A DNA stretch of 64,000 nucleotides. It comes from Flavobacterium agri (GTDB taxonomy: Bacteria > Bacteroidota > Bacteroidia > Flavobacteriales > Flavobacteriaceae). The stretch is taken from assembly GCF_013401995.1 (NCBI RefSeq), contig NZ_JACBJI010000001.1, positions 266,372-330,371 of the forward strand. The letters are read 5' to 3'. The translations under genes were made by a program, and so were the position numbers. Below the pieces are notes generated by a model that was given only the letters and a program-made list of their open reading frames with translations, had not been told where the DNA came from and made no database searches. Below, one piece after another: positions 1 to 9,800 of the stretch (position 1 is its first letter; every line of letters begins with the position of its first letter).

Positions 1-781
1 TCACGTCTTCTACGTAACGCACCCATTGGAAAACTCCCGAAGCGTTGTATTTGGCGACATACACATTATACGTAAGGTTAATAGGTGCGTCCGCTCCGTT
101 AAAATTCGCCTGCGGTTCGGCACAGGAACCGGCCGTATAAATATTGCCTTCGTTATCGACGCTAAGCGAGGTCACGGTTTTGACTTGCGTTTGCGTTATC
201 GTCGATACGAAATTTCCCGAAGGCGTGAATTTTGTCACGTATGAGTTGCTGTAATCGCCGTATCCGATATAGATGTTGTCGGATGCATCGACGGTGACCG
301 TGCGGAACTGTTCAATGAAACTGTCCTCGATTTGGGGTACGAAATGCCAAATCATATTGCCTTCGGCGTTGAGTTTGACTAGCATCGGCTGGATGCCTTG
401 GGCGGTCGTCAAAAATCCGAGGTTGTTGATGATGATGCTTCCCTGATAACCGATTGCCAGAATAAGATTGCCCTGCGAATCGGAAACCATCGAATAAATA
501 TTGCCTTGGCCCGCGAAAGTCTTCGAGTACAGCTCATTTCCCTGCGCATCGTATTTCTTTACGAAAAGAGAACCGAGTATTTCGGAACCGTAAGGCGTCT
601 GGTTGCTTTCGAAACCTGCGTAGAACACATTTCCCGAAGCGTCGCAAGCCGAATTGTATCCGATATAATCGGCATTCAGCGTCATCGTGATCGGCGGAGT
701 CCTGAGCCATTCGAACGCAGGTTGGGCCGCGGCACACATTGCCGACAGCACAAAACCCGAGAGAAGTAGCAGTTTTTTCAT
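1..781 (-). CDS. Secreted protein with propeller-like repeats, N-terminal part only
   Basis: The frame is open to the window edge, so only the first 260 residues are visible. The ATG at 781 opens a clear signal peptide: two lysines, a hydrophobic core and an Ala-rich end at about residue 20. The mature part repeats a short motif (DASGNVFYAG, DSQGNLILA, DASDNIYIGY, DNEGNIYTAG) every 45-60 residues, separated by KYDAQGNEL- or KLNAEGNMIW-like stretches. This is the pattern of SBBP/NHL-type beta-propeller blades in exported Bacteroidota proteins. The C-terminus, where a T9SS sorting tail would sit, is outside the window. It lies 180 bases beyond the end of the T9SS operon on the same strand, with a terminator between, so it is probably a separate unit. 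The molecular function is unknown. Confidence 0.75.
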   Translation of the reverse strand, partial: MKKLLLLSGFVLSAMCAAAQPAFEWLRTPPITMTLNADYIGYNSACDASGNVFYAGFESNQTPYGSEILGSLFVKKYDAQGNELYSKTFAGQGNIYSMVSDSQGNLILAIGYQGSIIINNLGFLTTAQGIQPMLVKLNAEGNMIWHFVPQIEDSFIEQFRTVTVDASDNIYIGYGDYSNSYVTKFTPSGNFVSTITQTQVKTVTSLSVDNEGNIYTAGSCAEPQANFNGADAPINLTYNVYVAKYNASGVFQWVRYVEDV

Positions 782-906
782 AGACTGTTCGTTGATTGAT
801 ACGATGATTAGATACTAAAGTACGCCATGAGTTGCGTCGATCGGTTCACAAATTGAGCATTGGCGCGCCTTCGTCGAGAATTCGAGGCTTTTTGCCTATC
901 AAATAA

Positions 907-932
907 GAAAGCCGCCCCCCCGGACGGCTTTC
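907..932 (-). terminator. Terminator after the OmpA-like gene
   Basis: An 8-base perfect stem (GAAAGCCG / CGGCTTTC) closes a 10-base GC-rich loop, 30 bases past the stop of the OmpA-like gene. On the minus strand it runs into a short T-rich stretch (TTATTTG). It fits an intrinsic terminator separating the T9SS operon from the next secreted-protein gene, though the U-tract is weak. Confidence 0.6.
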
Positions 933-961
933 GAAAAACACCCAAACTTAAGTAACCTAAC

Positions 962-2902
962 TTACTTATCGATCACGATGAAATCGGAACGGCGGTTGGC
1001 CAGATGTTCGGCTTCTGAACATTTTACGCCGTTCTTGCATCGGTTGGTCAATCGGCTTTCGCCGTACCCAATAGCACTTTCGATGCGGCTTGCATCAATT
1101 CCTTTAGATATGATATAGTCTCTTGTAGATTTGGCGCGGTTGTCTGACAGCTTCATGTTATAAGCGTCTTTCCCTCTCGAGTCGGTATGCGATTCGATCT
1201 TGATCTTGAGGTTCGGGAATTTGGTCATCGCGAAGACGACTTTGTCAAGCTCGACTTCGGCCAAAGCTGTGATGTTCCACTTGTCGTATTCGAAATAGAT
1301 CGGATTCACGGTAATCTTCTCGACATCGCCTTTTTTGGTGATCAGGTCGTCGTAGTTCGTGAGTTCGAAATTTACGTCCTTGGTCTGGTTGCCGTTCTTC
1401 TTGCCGATTTCGAGCTGTTTTTCCTCACGGCTGTGATTGGCTTTGGTCGCGGCGATCTTATACTTCTTTCCGCAAGGCACGGTTACGACGTAATCTCCAT
1501 TCGCATCGGTAGTTGCGGAAGTGATCGGCGTATCCATCATATCGGTGACCGAAACCGTCGCTTCGCCAATAGGCAGTTTCGACTTGGCGTTGGTGACTTT
1601 ACCCGAAATCAACTCGTCGCAAGGCACGGGCGCTTTCGTGAAATAGTAGATGTCGTCGTCGCCTTTGCCCATTTCGCGGTTCGAGGAGAAGTAACCGAAT
1701 TTGTCGGTCGGATCGACAATCAAAGCGAAATCGTCCTTGTTGCTGTTGATAGGCGCGCCCAGATTCCTAGGTTCGGAAAAATTCATAGCTCCCGTCATTT
1801 TAGATTCGTAGATGTCGAGTCCGCCCCAACCAAAATGGCCGTCCGAAGCGAAGTACAGCATGCCGTTGCTCAAGAACGGGAACATTTCCTCTCCGGGCGT
1901 GTTCACCATCGGGCCTAAGTTCTTGGCCGGTCCGACCGTTCCCGCAGCGTCGATTTCGGCTACGTAAATATCCGATCCGCCTTGTCCGCCGGGCATATCC
2001 GAAGCGAAAAACAGCCATTTCCCGTCATTGCTCACCGCCGGATGCCCCGTGGAGTATGCGTTGTCGTTGAACTGCATGTCCTCGAGTTTGCCGAGTTTGC
2101 CGTCTTCCGAAACCGTACCGCGAACGATCTTGAACTGGTTGGTGCCGGTTTTATCGTTCACGAGCTTTTTGTTGTTCTTGACGATGTTACGCGTGTAATA
2201 CACCGTTTTGAGATCCGGAGAGAAAGCGGCCGTCGCGTCGTGGTATTTGGTCATCGCGTCCGAAAGGAAAGGTTGCACATTCAAGAGCGTGCCGTCGTTG
2301 ACATTGCGTTCGGCCACATACAAATCGAGAAATGGCTGTTGGTTCCAGTTATACAGTTTCTGGTCGTACTTGGTCGTGTCCTTGGCCGAAGCGTATACGA
2401 TTTTCTGACCGTAGAACGCCGTCCCGAAGTCGGACTTGTTCGAATTCACGTCGAGCGTTTTTATCGTGTACAGCGGTTTTTCCTTGGCCAGGCTGTCCAT
2501 CTGTTTTTTCTGCAACGCGTATTTGGCCATCAACGAATTGTCGCCTTTTGCAGAAAGATATTCTCGCGTCACCTTGTCGGCCTTGGCGTAATCGAGCGAT
2601 GCTTTTATCGATTCGGTGTACTTGATGAAATAATCTTGTGGCATCGTGCTTCCCTGGATGTCGTATAGCATCTGATAGTATTTCAAAGCTTCGCGTTTCT
2701 GTCCGATATTGTAATGGGAATCACCGGCTTTCATAAGCGTTTCCGCTCCCGGATTGGGTTTGTCGGCCAATGCCTCGTCATACAATTTGGCGGCTTCAGA
2801 GAACGAGTATCCTTTGTAGAACTTATCGGCTCTTTTGATCTTGGTCTGTGCCGTGGTCAATGCGACTACGAGACACATCACTATGGTAAGTAATTTTTTC
2901 AT
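962..2902 (-). CDS. OmpA-family protein, TPR/PD40/CRD/OmpA (PorE-like architecture)
   Basis: 646 residues. Domains in order: signal peptide (1-18); TPR-like helices (about 20-110); a PD40/WD40-like propeller (about 150-425, with the signature runs SNDGKWLFFASDMPGG and SNGMLYFASDGHFGWGGLDI); a carboxypeptidase-regulatory-like beta fold (about 430-525, GKVTNAKSKLPIGEATVSV); and a C-terminal OmpA domain (about 540-646, with the peptidoglycan-binding core IESHTDSRGKDAYN and later NRRSDF). This layout matches PorE of the T9SS core, but linked copies beside PorP/SprF genes are common in Flavobacteriia and are thought to serve individual cargo proteins. It is the last gene of the adhesin operon, 12 bases after the PorP/SprF gene. 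It probably anchors the exporter or adhesin complex to peptidoglycan from the outer-membrane side of the periplasm. That role is inferred from architecture and context. Confidence 0.9.
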   Translation of the reverse strand: MKKLLTIVMCLVVALTTAQTKIKRADKFYKGYSFSEAAKLYDEALADKPNPGAETLMKAGDSHYNIGQKREALKYYQMLYDIQGSTMPQDYFIKYTESIKASLDYAKADKVTREYLSAKGDNSLMAKYALQKKQMDSLAKEKPLYTIKTLDVNSNKSDFGTAFYGQKIVYASAKDTTKYDQKLYNWNQQPFLDLYVAERNVNDGTLLNVQPFLSDAMTKYHDATAAFSPDLKTVYYTRNIVKNNKKLVNDKTGTNQFKIVRGTVSEDGKLGKLEDMQFNDNAYSTGHPAVSNDGKWLFFASDMPGGQGGSDIYVAEIDAAGTVGPAKNLGPMVNTPGEEMFPFLSNGMLYFASDGHFGWGGLDIYESKMTGAMNFSEPRNLGAPINSNKDDFALIVDPTDKFGYFSSNREMGKGDDDIYYFTKAPVPCDELISGKVTNAKSKLPIGEATVSVTDMMDTPITSATTDANGDYVVTVPCGKKYKIAATKANHSREEKQLEIGKKNGNQTKDVNFELTNYDDLITKKGDVEKITVNPIYFEYDKWNITALAEVELDKVVFAMTKFPNLKIKIESHTDSRGKDAYNMKLSDNRAKSTRDYIISKGIDASRIESAIGYGESRLTNRCKNGVKCSEAEHLANRRSDFIVIDK

Positions 2903-2914
2903 CTTTGGTGTGTT

Positions 2915-3838
2915 TTAGAAGAATCGCGGTGACTTGATTTGGCTCGTTTTCTTGTTCATCTGGAAACGCAGCATAATTTCGTGCGTACCGTCGTTGTACT
3001 TGTTGAGTTCGCTCGTCGTGAAATCGTAGGCATAGCCGATAAAGAAATCACGCGAGATCTGGAATCCCGCAAGTGCCGAAACCGAATCGTCGAAACGGTA
3101 GGCCGCGCCAAGCACGAACTTTTCCATGAACATAAAGTTGGCCGAAAGGTCGAATTCCACTGGCGCGCCGGTCACCGCACGGGCAAGGACGGCCGGTTTG
3201 AACTTGAGGTTGTCCGACAGATCGAACACATAACCTCCGATGAGGTAGAAGTGAAGGCGATCCGGGTCGACTTCCTCGGCTATATCGTCGTAATAATCGC
3301 TTTTGATAAAACTCGGAACCGATGCGCCCACATACCATTTCTCACCGTACAAATACGCTCCGGCACCAATCTGCGGGATGAATTTGTTGTCGATGTTCTG
3401 GTTGAGTAATACGTCGTCCTCGTCATAAAAGCGCCCTTTCGACCAATCGATGTTGAGGATCCTTGCACCGGCTTTTACTCCGAAAGCAAGCTTCGTCTCA
3501 TAACTTAAATCGATTGTGTACGAGAAGTTCGCATCAAGATAAATCTCACGAGACGGGCCGAGTTTGTCCTGTACGGCAGAGAATCCGAGTCCGAGTTTCT
3601 CGTTGGAAAGCGGACTGTGCACGGTAAACGATTGGGTTTCGGGAGCGCCGTCTATTCCGACCCATTGGGAACGGTGAATCAAAACGGCTTCTAAAGTTCC
3701 CGTCGATCCGGTATATCCGGAGTTGATCACAAGCGGGTTGTACATGTATTGCGTGTAACCCGGGTCTTGCTGGGCATTTCCGCTAATGGCGAACATCAGG
3801 AAAAATGCCACACTGATTGTATATATGTTGAATCTCAT
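2915..3838 (-). CDS. PorP/SprF family type IX secretion membrane protein
   Basis: 307 residues with a signal peptide ending near NAQQ (about 23). The start QDPGYTQYMYNPLVINSGYT is the hallmark N-terminus of the PorP/SprF family. The rest is alternating amphipathic strands of an outer-membrane beta-barrel (for example YLDANFSYTIDLSYETKLAFG and FKPAVLARAVTGAPVEFDLS) and ends in a short charged tail. Members of this family are needed for secretion and surface attachment of cargo carrying type B (gliding-motility) C-terminal domains, as SprF is for SprB in Flavobacterium johnsoniae. It sits 33 bases after the 2340-residue cargo gene and 12 bases before the OmpA-like gene, so it is most likely the dedicated partner of that cargo. 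Confidence 0.92.
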   Translation of the reverse strand: MRFNIYTISVAFFLMFAISGNAQQDPGYTQYMYNPLVINSGYTGSTGTLEAVLIHRSQWVGIDGAPETQSFTVHSPLSNEKLGLGFSAVQDKLGPSREIYLDANFSYTIDLSYETKLAFGVKAGARILNIDWSKGRFYDEDDVLLNQNIDNKFIPQIGAGAYLYGEKWYVGASVPSFIKSDYYDDIAEEVDPDRLHFYLIGGYVFDLSDNLKFKPAVLARAVTGAPVEFDLSANFMFMEKFVLGAAYRFDDSVSALAGFQISRDFFIGYAYDFTTSELNKYNDGTHEIMLRFQMNKKTSQIKSPRFF

Positions 3839-3871
3839 TGTTACAAATTTTTGGTTAATGGCTTTTCCTGA

Positions 3872-6800
3872 TTAGCGCAAGATGTACATCCATCCCGACT
3901 TGGTCACGCCGCTGCCGTCGTTGAGTTCGAGCGTATAGTAATACGTTCCGGCGGGAAGCATCTTGTCTTCGTTTATCGGCGAATTCTGGTTGGCGATACC
4001 GTCCCAATTGTTCTGATAGCTGCGCATTTTGTACACCATCACGCCGTAGCGATTGAAGACCTGCAACATATTGTTCGGATAATTTTCGATACAATCGATG
4101 CGGAATGTTTCATTGTCGCCGTCTCCGTTAGGCGTGAACTCGTTGTACACGATAAGGCAGATCGGTTCTACCCAAGCCTCGGCTCCGTTGTTCAATACGG
4201 TAGAATCATCGGGAACGGAATCGTCGATCGTGACGCTGTTCATGTAATTGCCCGTTGGGTTTACTATAGCCGTTACGGTAAGTGTAGCCGAATTGTTTCC
4301 GAGAAGTGAAGGAATCGTCCACAATCCCGTTGCCGGAACATAAACACCTTCCGAAGTATGGAAACTGACCAACGTATAACCCGAAGGCAACGTTTCGTTG
4401 ATGATCACATTCGTGAAATTGCTGATGCCTTCGTTGTTGACCGTGATCGTGAACGTGACTTCATCGCCAATGTTCGGATTGAAGTTGTCGACGACTTTCG
4501 TGATCGTAAGGTCGGAACAAACCGCAATGTTCACGTTAAGCGAAGCAGAAGCCGTATTGCCGCAGTTCGCATCGGTAAATACGACCGAAACCACGCCGAC
4601 TCCGATGGTCGCCCAACTTATGTTTGCGGTGTTGTCTGTAGCGGTTCCGCCAGATACGATCGTTCCGCCAACGACATTCCACTGGTAATTGAGCATGCCC
4701 GCAGTCGTCGAATACGTCACCGTTTCTGAAATGCAGGATTCGCCGTCGCCACCTGTGATCTGGGCCGTATCGGAACCTGAAACCATCACGTCGATCTCAA
4801 GTCGCACGCTGCTTTCGCAGTTACCTTCGACCAAAGCGGCGTAATATGTTCCGGTTACCAAAGCGGTTGAAGCTGATAGTGGAGTTCCGCCCGTAAGTTG
4901 TGTATAGAATACTACGTTGGCTTCGTTCACTTCAAGATCGGCTACTGTCGGATTGTTCGCGAGACAGAAAATCTGCGAATCGTCGTTTGTGGTAGGCGTC
5001 GCAGGATTGCTGATCGTGACCGCGATTTCCAGACGTACCGCGCTTTCGCAAGTTCCGTCGGATGCGGCAACATAATACGTACCGTTCGTCAGTGGAGTAG
5101 TGGCGGCCAATGGTGTTCCTCCGGTCGCGGCCGAATAGAAAATCACACCTGTTCCGTTGACCTGGATTTCGGCAACAGTCGGATTATCCGCAAGACAGAA
5201 TTCTTGAGAAGCGTCGTTTGTCGTGGGCGTAGCCGGATTTCCGATCGTCACCGCGATTTCAAGTCTGATCGCGCTTTCGCAACTGCCATCGGACAAAGCC
5301 GCATAATACGTGCCGTTCGTCAATGGTGCCGAAGCGGCCAAAGGTGTTCCGCCGTTCGGTGTCGTATAGAAAATAACACCGGTTTCGTTGACTTGTATAT
5401 CGGCAACCGTCGGCGCGTCTATAGAACAGAAGTTTTGTGTTGCATCGTTCGTCGTCGGCGTGGCCGGATTTCCGATGGTCACGGCAATCTCGAGACGTGG
5501 CGCGTTTTCACAATCCACATTTCCGAAAGCCGCGTAATACGTTCCTGCGGTAAGTGGGGTTGAAGCGCTGAACTGGTTGCCTCCGGTCGGAGCATCGAAG
5601 AATACGACGCCAGTTTCATTGACCTGGATGTCACCGACTGTCGGGTTGTTCGCGGCACAAAAGTTCTGGGTCGCATCGTTTGTGGTCGGAATGCCCGGAT
5701 CGTCTATGATCACTGTAATCTCAAGTCGTATCGAGCTTTCGCATCCGTTTTCTACATTGGCCATATAATAAACTCCGGCGGTAAGAGGTGTCGACGGGTC
5801 AAGCGGCGTTCCGTTCATGATGCCGTAAACCACGATGTTCGCTTCATTGATCTGAATGTCTCCAACCGTAGGATTGTCGCTCAAACAAAACGTTTGGGTC
5901 ATGTCATCGGTTGTCGGCGACGCCGGATCGGCAACATTCACTACGATTTCAAGACGTGTGTCGCTTTCGCAAAGTCCGAGGACCAAAGCGGCATAATACA
6001 TTCCCGAAACAAGTGGAGTCGACGGGTCGTAAGCGTTTCCGCCATCGGCTGCATCGTAGAAAATCACGCCGGTTTCGTTGACCTGGATGTCTGAAACGGC
6101 AGGCATATCGACCAAACAGAAATCCTGTGTGGCATCGTTCGTAGTCGGAGTGCCGACGTTGTTCACGTTTACGGCAATCTCAAGGCGTACGGAGCTTTCG
6201 CAACCTGTTCCGGCTTCGACCAAAGTCGCGTAATAAGTACCTGTCACAAGTGGCGTATTTGCTGATAAAGCCGTTCCGCCGCTAGCTACGTCGTAAACCG
6301 CTATGTTCGATTCGTTTACATCGAGATCGGCAACCGTAGGATTCAAGCCCGCACAGAAATCCTGTGAAGCATCGTCAGTAGTTGGCGTCGCAGGGTCGCT
6401 TATCGTGACGGTAATTGCCAAACGATCTTCGCTTTCACACAGTCCGTCGACGATGGCGGCGTAATAAATGCCATTGGTCAGCGGAGTTGTCGGATCGTAA
6501 GGAATTCCCGCAATCGGCAAGTTATAGAACACGACTCCGGTTTCGTTGACCTGGATGTCGGCGACGGTCGGGTTATTGACCGCACAAAACGTCTGCGTAT
6601 TGTCGTTCGTAGTTGGCGTTGCAGGATTTCCGATGGTAACGGTAATGGCCAGACGGGTTTCGCTTTCGCACACGCCATCGGACAAAGTCGCGTAATATAT
6701 TTCCCCGTCGACCAAAGGAGTAGTAGTAGAGAGAAGGTTTCCTGCGGTTGGCGCGTCATAGAACAACACGCCGGTTTCGTTGACCTGCAAATCGGCCACG

Positions 6801-9800
6801 GTCGGATTGTTCGCGGTACAGAAATTCTGTGTCGTCTGTAAAGTCGTCGGTGTCGGCAAACTGCCTACAGTCACGGTCACGGCTTCAAGATTTCCGGCTT
6901 GGTTGATACAGGTCGTGCCGCTTGTAAGCGCGATGTAATACGTATATGGGCTATTGGATTCGTCGAGACCTGTAATCGTCAGTATGCCGTTCGGTGCGAT
7001 GTCGAACGTCACGCTTCCTACGGTCATACCGTCTAAAATTGGCTGGGTCGTATCGTTGGTGAAGTAATACGTGAAGACAGGATTCGAAAGCGTGCTCGTC
7101 GGTGTGATGACAGCCGTTCCGTCAAGGCAGATTCCCGTATCGGCCACCGAAATATCGGCTGCGACCGAAGACGGCAGGATCATGAAGTCGATGCGCGTGC
7201 GGTCGGCTTCGGCAGTCTGGCAATATTCATTCGAACTGAATCCGACGAAATAGGTGTATGAACCCGGTGCAAGTCCCGTCAACTGTAAAGTCGATGAGGT
7301 TTCTCCGGCGATCAGGGTTTGTGTCGTGCCGTCGAAAGAATACCAGTAGAATATAGGATCGGTGATCGTGATGACCGCGGCCAAAGTGGCGATCAACGTC
7401 ACGTTTCCGTCAGGAGCGCAAAATGATGATTCGGCACCACCGTTGATCGTGACGCTTTGGATGCCGTTTTCGGGAGCGGTTTCCGTTACGTTCACGGTCA
7501 CGCTGCCGCGGCTCAAAAATGCACATCCGAAACGGATCGGTTGGATCCAGAACGTATGCGGGCCGGCCGGCAAATCGGAAGGAATCGTAAACGAATTTCC
7601 TGTGGCGACCACGTTTCCGCCAACTTCGGCATCGTACCAGATAAAAGTGGTACACGCAATCGGAGCGGCTTCGAGCGTAATCGTCTCGCCTTGACAAGCC
7701 GTAATGGTATTCGTCGGATCGGCGCCGATCACATGTGTATTTGCCAATCGTTCGACATCGTGAACGTTGAGGAATTCAAGAACGCCCGCGACTCCGCCGT
7801 AGCGGATGCGCAAACGGTCGAAAGTGGCATCGGGCGTAAACGTTACGATTGCCGACTCGCCTCCGCCAAGCAATTGCAAAGACAACAGCGAAGTCGTGAT
7901 GTTAGATCCCGAAACGGCATTGCCCAACATCGGTTGGATGGACAATCCGCCCAAAAGCGACAAACTCAACAAAGAACCCGGTTTTGAAATCCGGATGCGT
8001 ACCTGGTCGCCCTCGATGGACGGCGTGTTGAACACCACGGTCATCTCGGCTGCCGCGAGGACGCCCAATCCGCTATACATCGTCGCGGATGAGGTCTGGC
8101 TATTGTCGATGGCCTCGAAAGCGTCGTCAACTCCGACCGTTGCAGTCAAAGCACCGACACCAAGGTCTACGGCTCCGTAAAGTACGTCGCGCGCATCGTC
8201 TCCGCAGGCAACCTGAGTGGCCGAAGTGGTATAATAAGCGTCGAAAACTTTCGCGTTTTGGGCCAAGCTTACCGTAGAAGCGATAATGACACGTACGCCA
8301 TCAAAGTCTTGCGGACCTGATCCGTTGGATGGGACGAAAGTATATTCGAACGTGTTTTCTCCTGGAAGCAAGTTCAATAAAGAACCCGAAACCTGTTGTG
8401 CGTTTCCGATCGGAGTAGGGGTTCCCGAACCATTGCGTTTGGTTCCGACTACGGAAAATCCGCCGATCAAAGCCAATCCGCTGTATTCGGATCCCAATTT
8501 GACCGTTACCGGAGTTCCGGCCGGGATCGTTTCTTCCCATTGCAAGGTTTGCCAGGTCGTGCCGATTCCCAACAATCCGATTCCTGTCGTGACGGTGGAA
8601 TGCGTCTGTAGATTGGCGTCTACGGCGTTATTTCCGTTCGAAACGCCTCCGGTTATGATCGAGCCCGAACTTTGCATGGTCGCGAAATCGGGTTGGGTCA
8701 ACGGAGGGCATTCGTTCGCGTCCAAAACAGTTACGGTGATCACGATGCTTGCCGAACAGCTTCCGACGGTTGCGATTCCCGTAAAGGTGTACACTCCGGT
8801 CGAAGTGAAAGCAGCGGTGGTGTTCGAAGCCAGCGCATCGCCATTTTGGTTATACCAAATAATAGTTCCCGAAGAAGAAGTCGCATTAAGCGTAACGCTG
8901 TTGCCTACATTGGTCACGATGGCATTGCCCGTAGCCGTAATCGTAGGTTGTTGGTTTACGGTTACATTGACCGAGGCAAGCGCGGAAGCACAAGTGCCGT
9001 TCGGGCCTTGGGCTTGGATGGAATAGGTGCCGCTTGTCGTGGTATTGGCAGTAGCTTCGGCGGTAATCGGATTGTTCGAACCGTCAAAGAAAAGATAGGT
9101 GTTGTTCGGGTCGAAGTTCTGGATGGCGTCCGCAAGGTTCACAGAGCCGCATCCTTCAAGATTGGCCTGCGCCTGAACGACCAATTGGCTTGAATAGTTC
9201 ACGACGACTTCCTTGAGCGTTCCAGTTGCGTTGGTACACAATCCGTCTACTTGCAAGGCGATGTAGTATTCGTATGGCGAATTGGCTGCGGATAATCCGC
9301 TGATCGTCAATGCGCCGGTCGTGTTATTCTTGACATACGTGACACCGGCATCGCCAGAATATCCGGTGGTGATTTCCTGGGTCATGTTCTGGTTCGTGTA
9401 ATATCTGATGACAGCATTCTCTAGCGAGGTTGTAGGTGTAAGGGTAATGTTGCCTTGACACGCGCTCAGCGGTGAAGAGATTTCGATGTCGGCTGCGGTA
9501 GGCAATGGCACGACATCTACATTGATGCGTACACGAGACGATTCTTCGGGGCATCCGATTTTCACGGCAGCGACATAGTAAGACGTATCGGCCATAAGTA
9601 CTGGCGTCACGAACGGTTGACCCGATTGCGTGGTGGCTAACGTTGACCCGCCTTGTGCAGCAGAAAACCAATGCAATTCATAGCCTGAAGCGGTCGTTGC
9701 GATAAGTGAAGCCGCGCTTCCGGCGCAGATTTTAGGATCAAGCGTAAACGGATCTGTAATGACCGGTGCTCGGGGTACTCTCGTGATCCCGTATAGATCG

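Noticed and set aside
1187..2668. Long plus-strand open frames opposite the OmpA-like gene (243 and 228 aa)
   Set aside because: They are antisense to a well-supported gene, Arg/Val/His-rich and without motifs; they arise from the codon bias of the real gene.
4770..6870. CRISPR-like regular spacing
   Set aside because: The repeats are about 233 bases, contiguous and in frame within the adhesin; there are no short identical repeats with unique spacers and no cas genes.
7457..9193. Plus-strand open frames (176, 246 and 173 aa) opposite the adhesin
   Set aside because: Antisense shadows of repetitive coding sequence; no signal, start context or family motifs.
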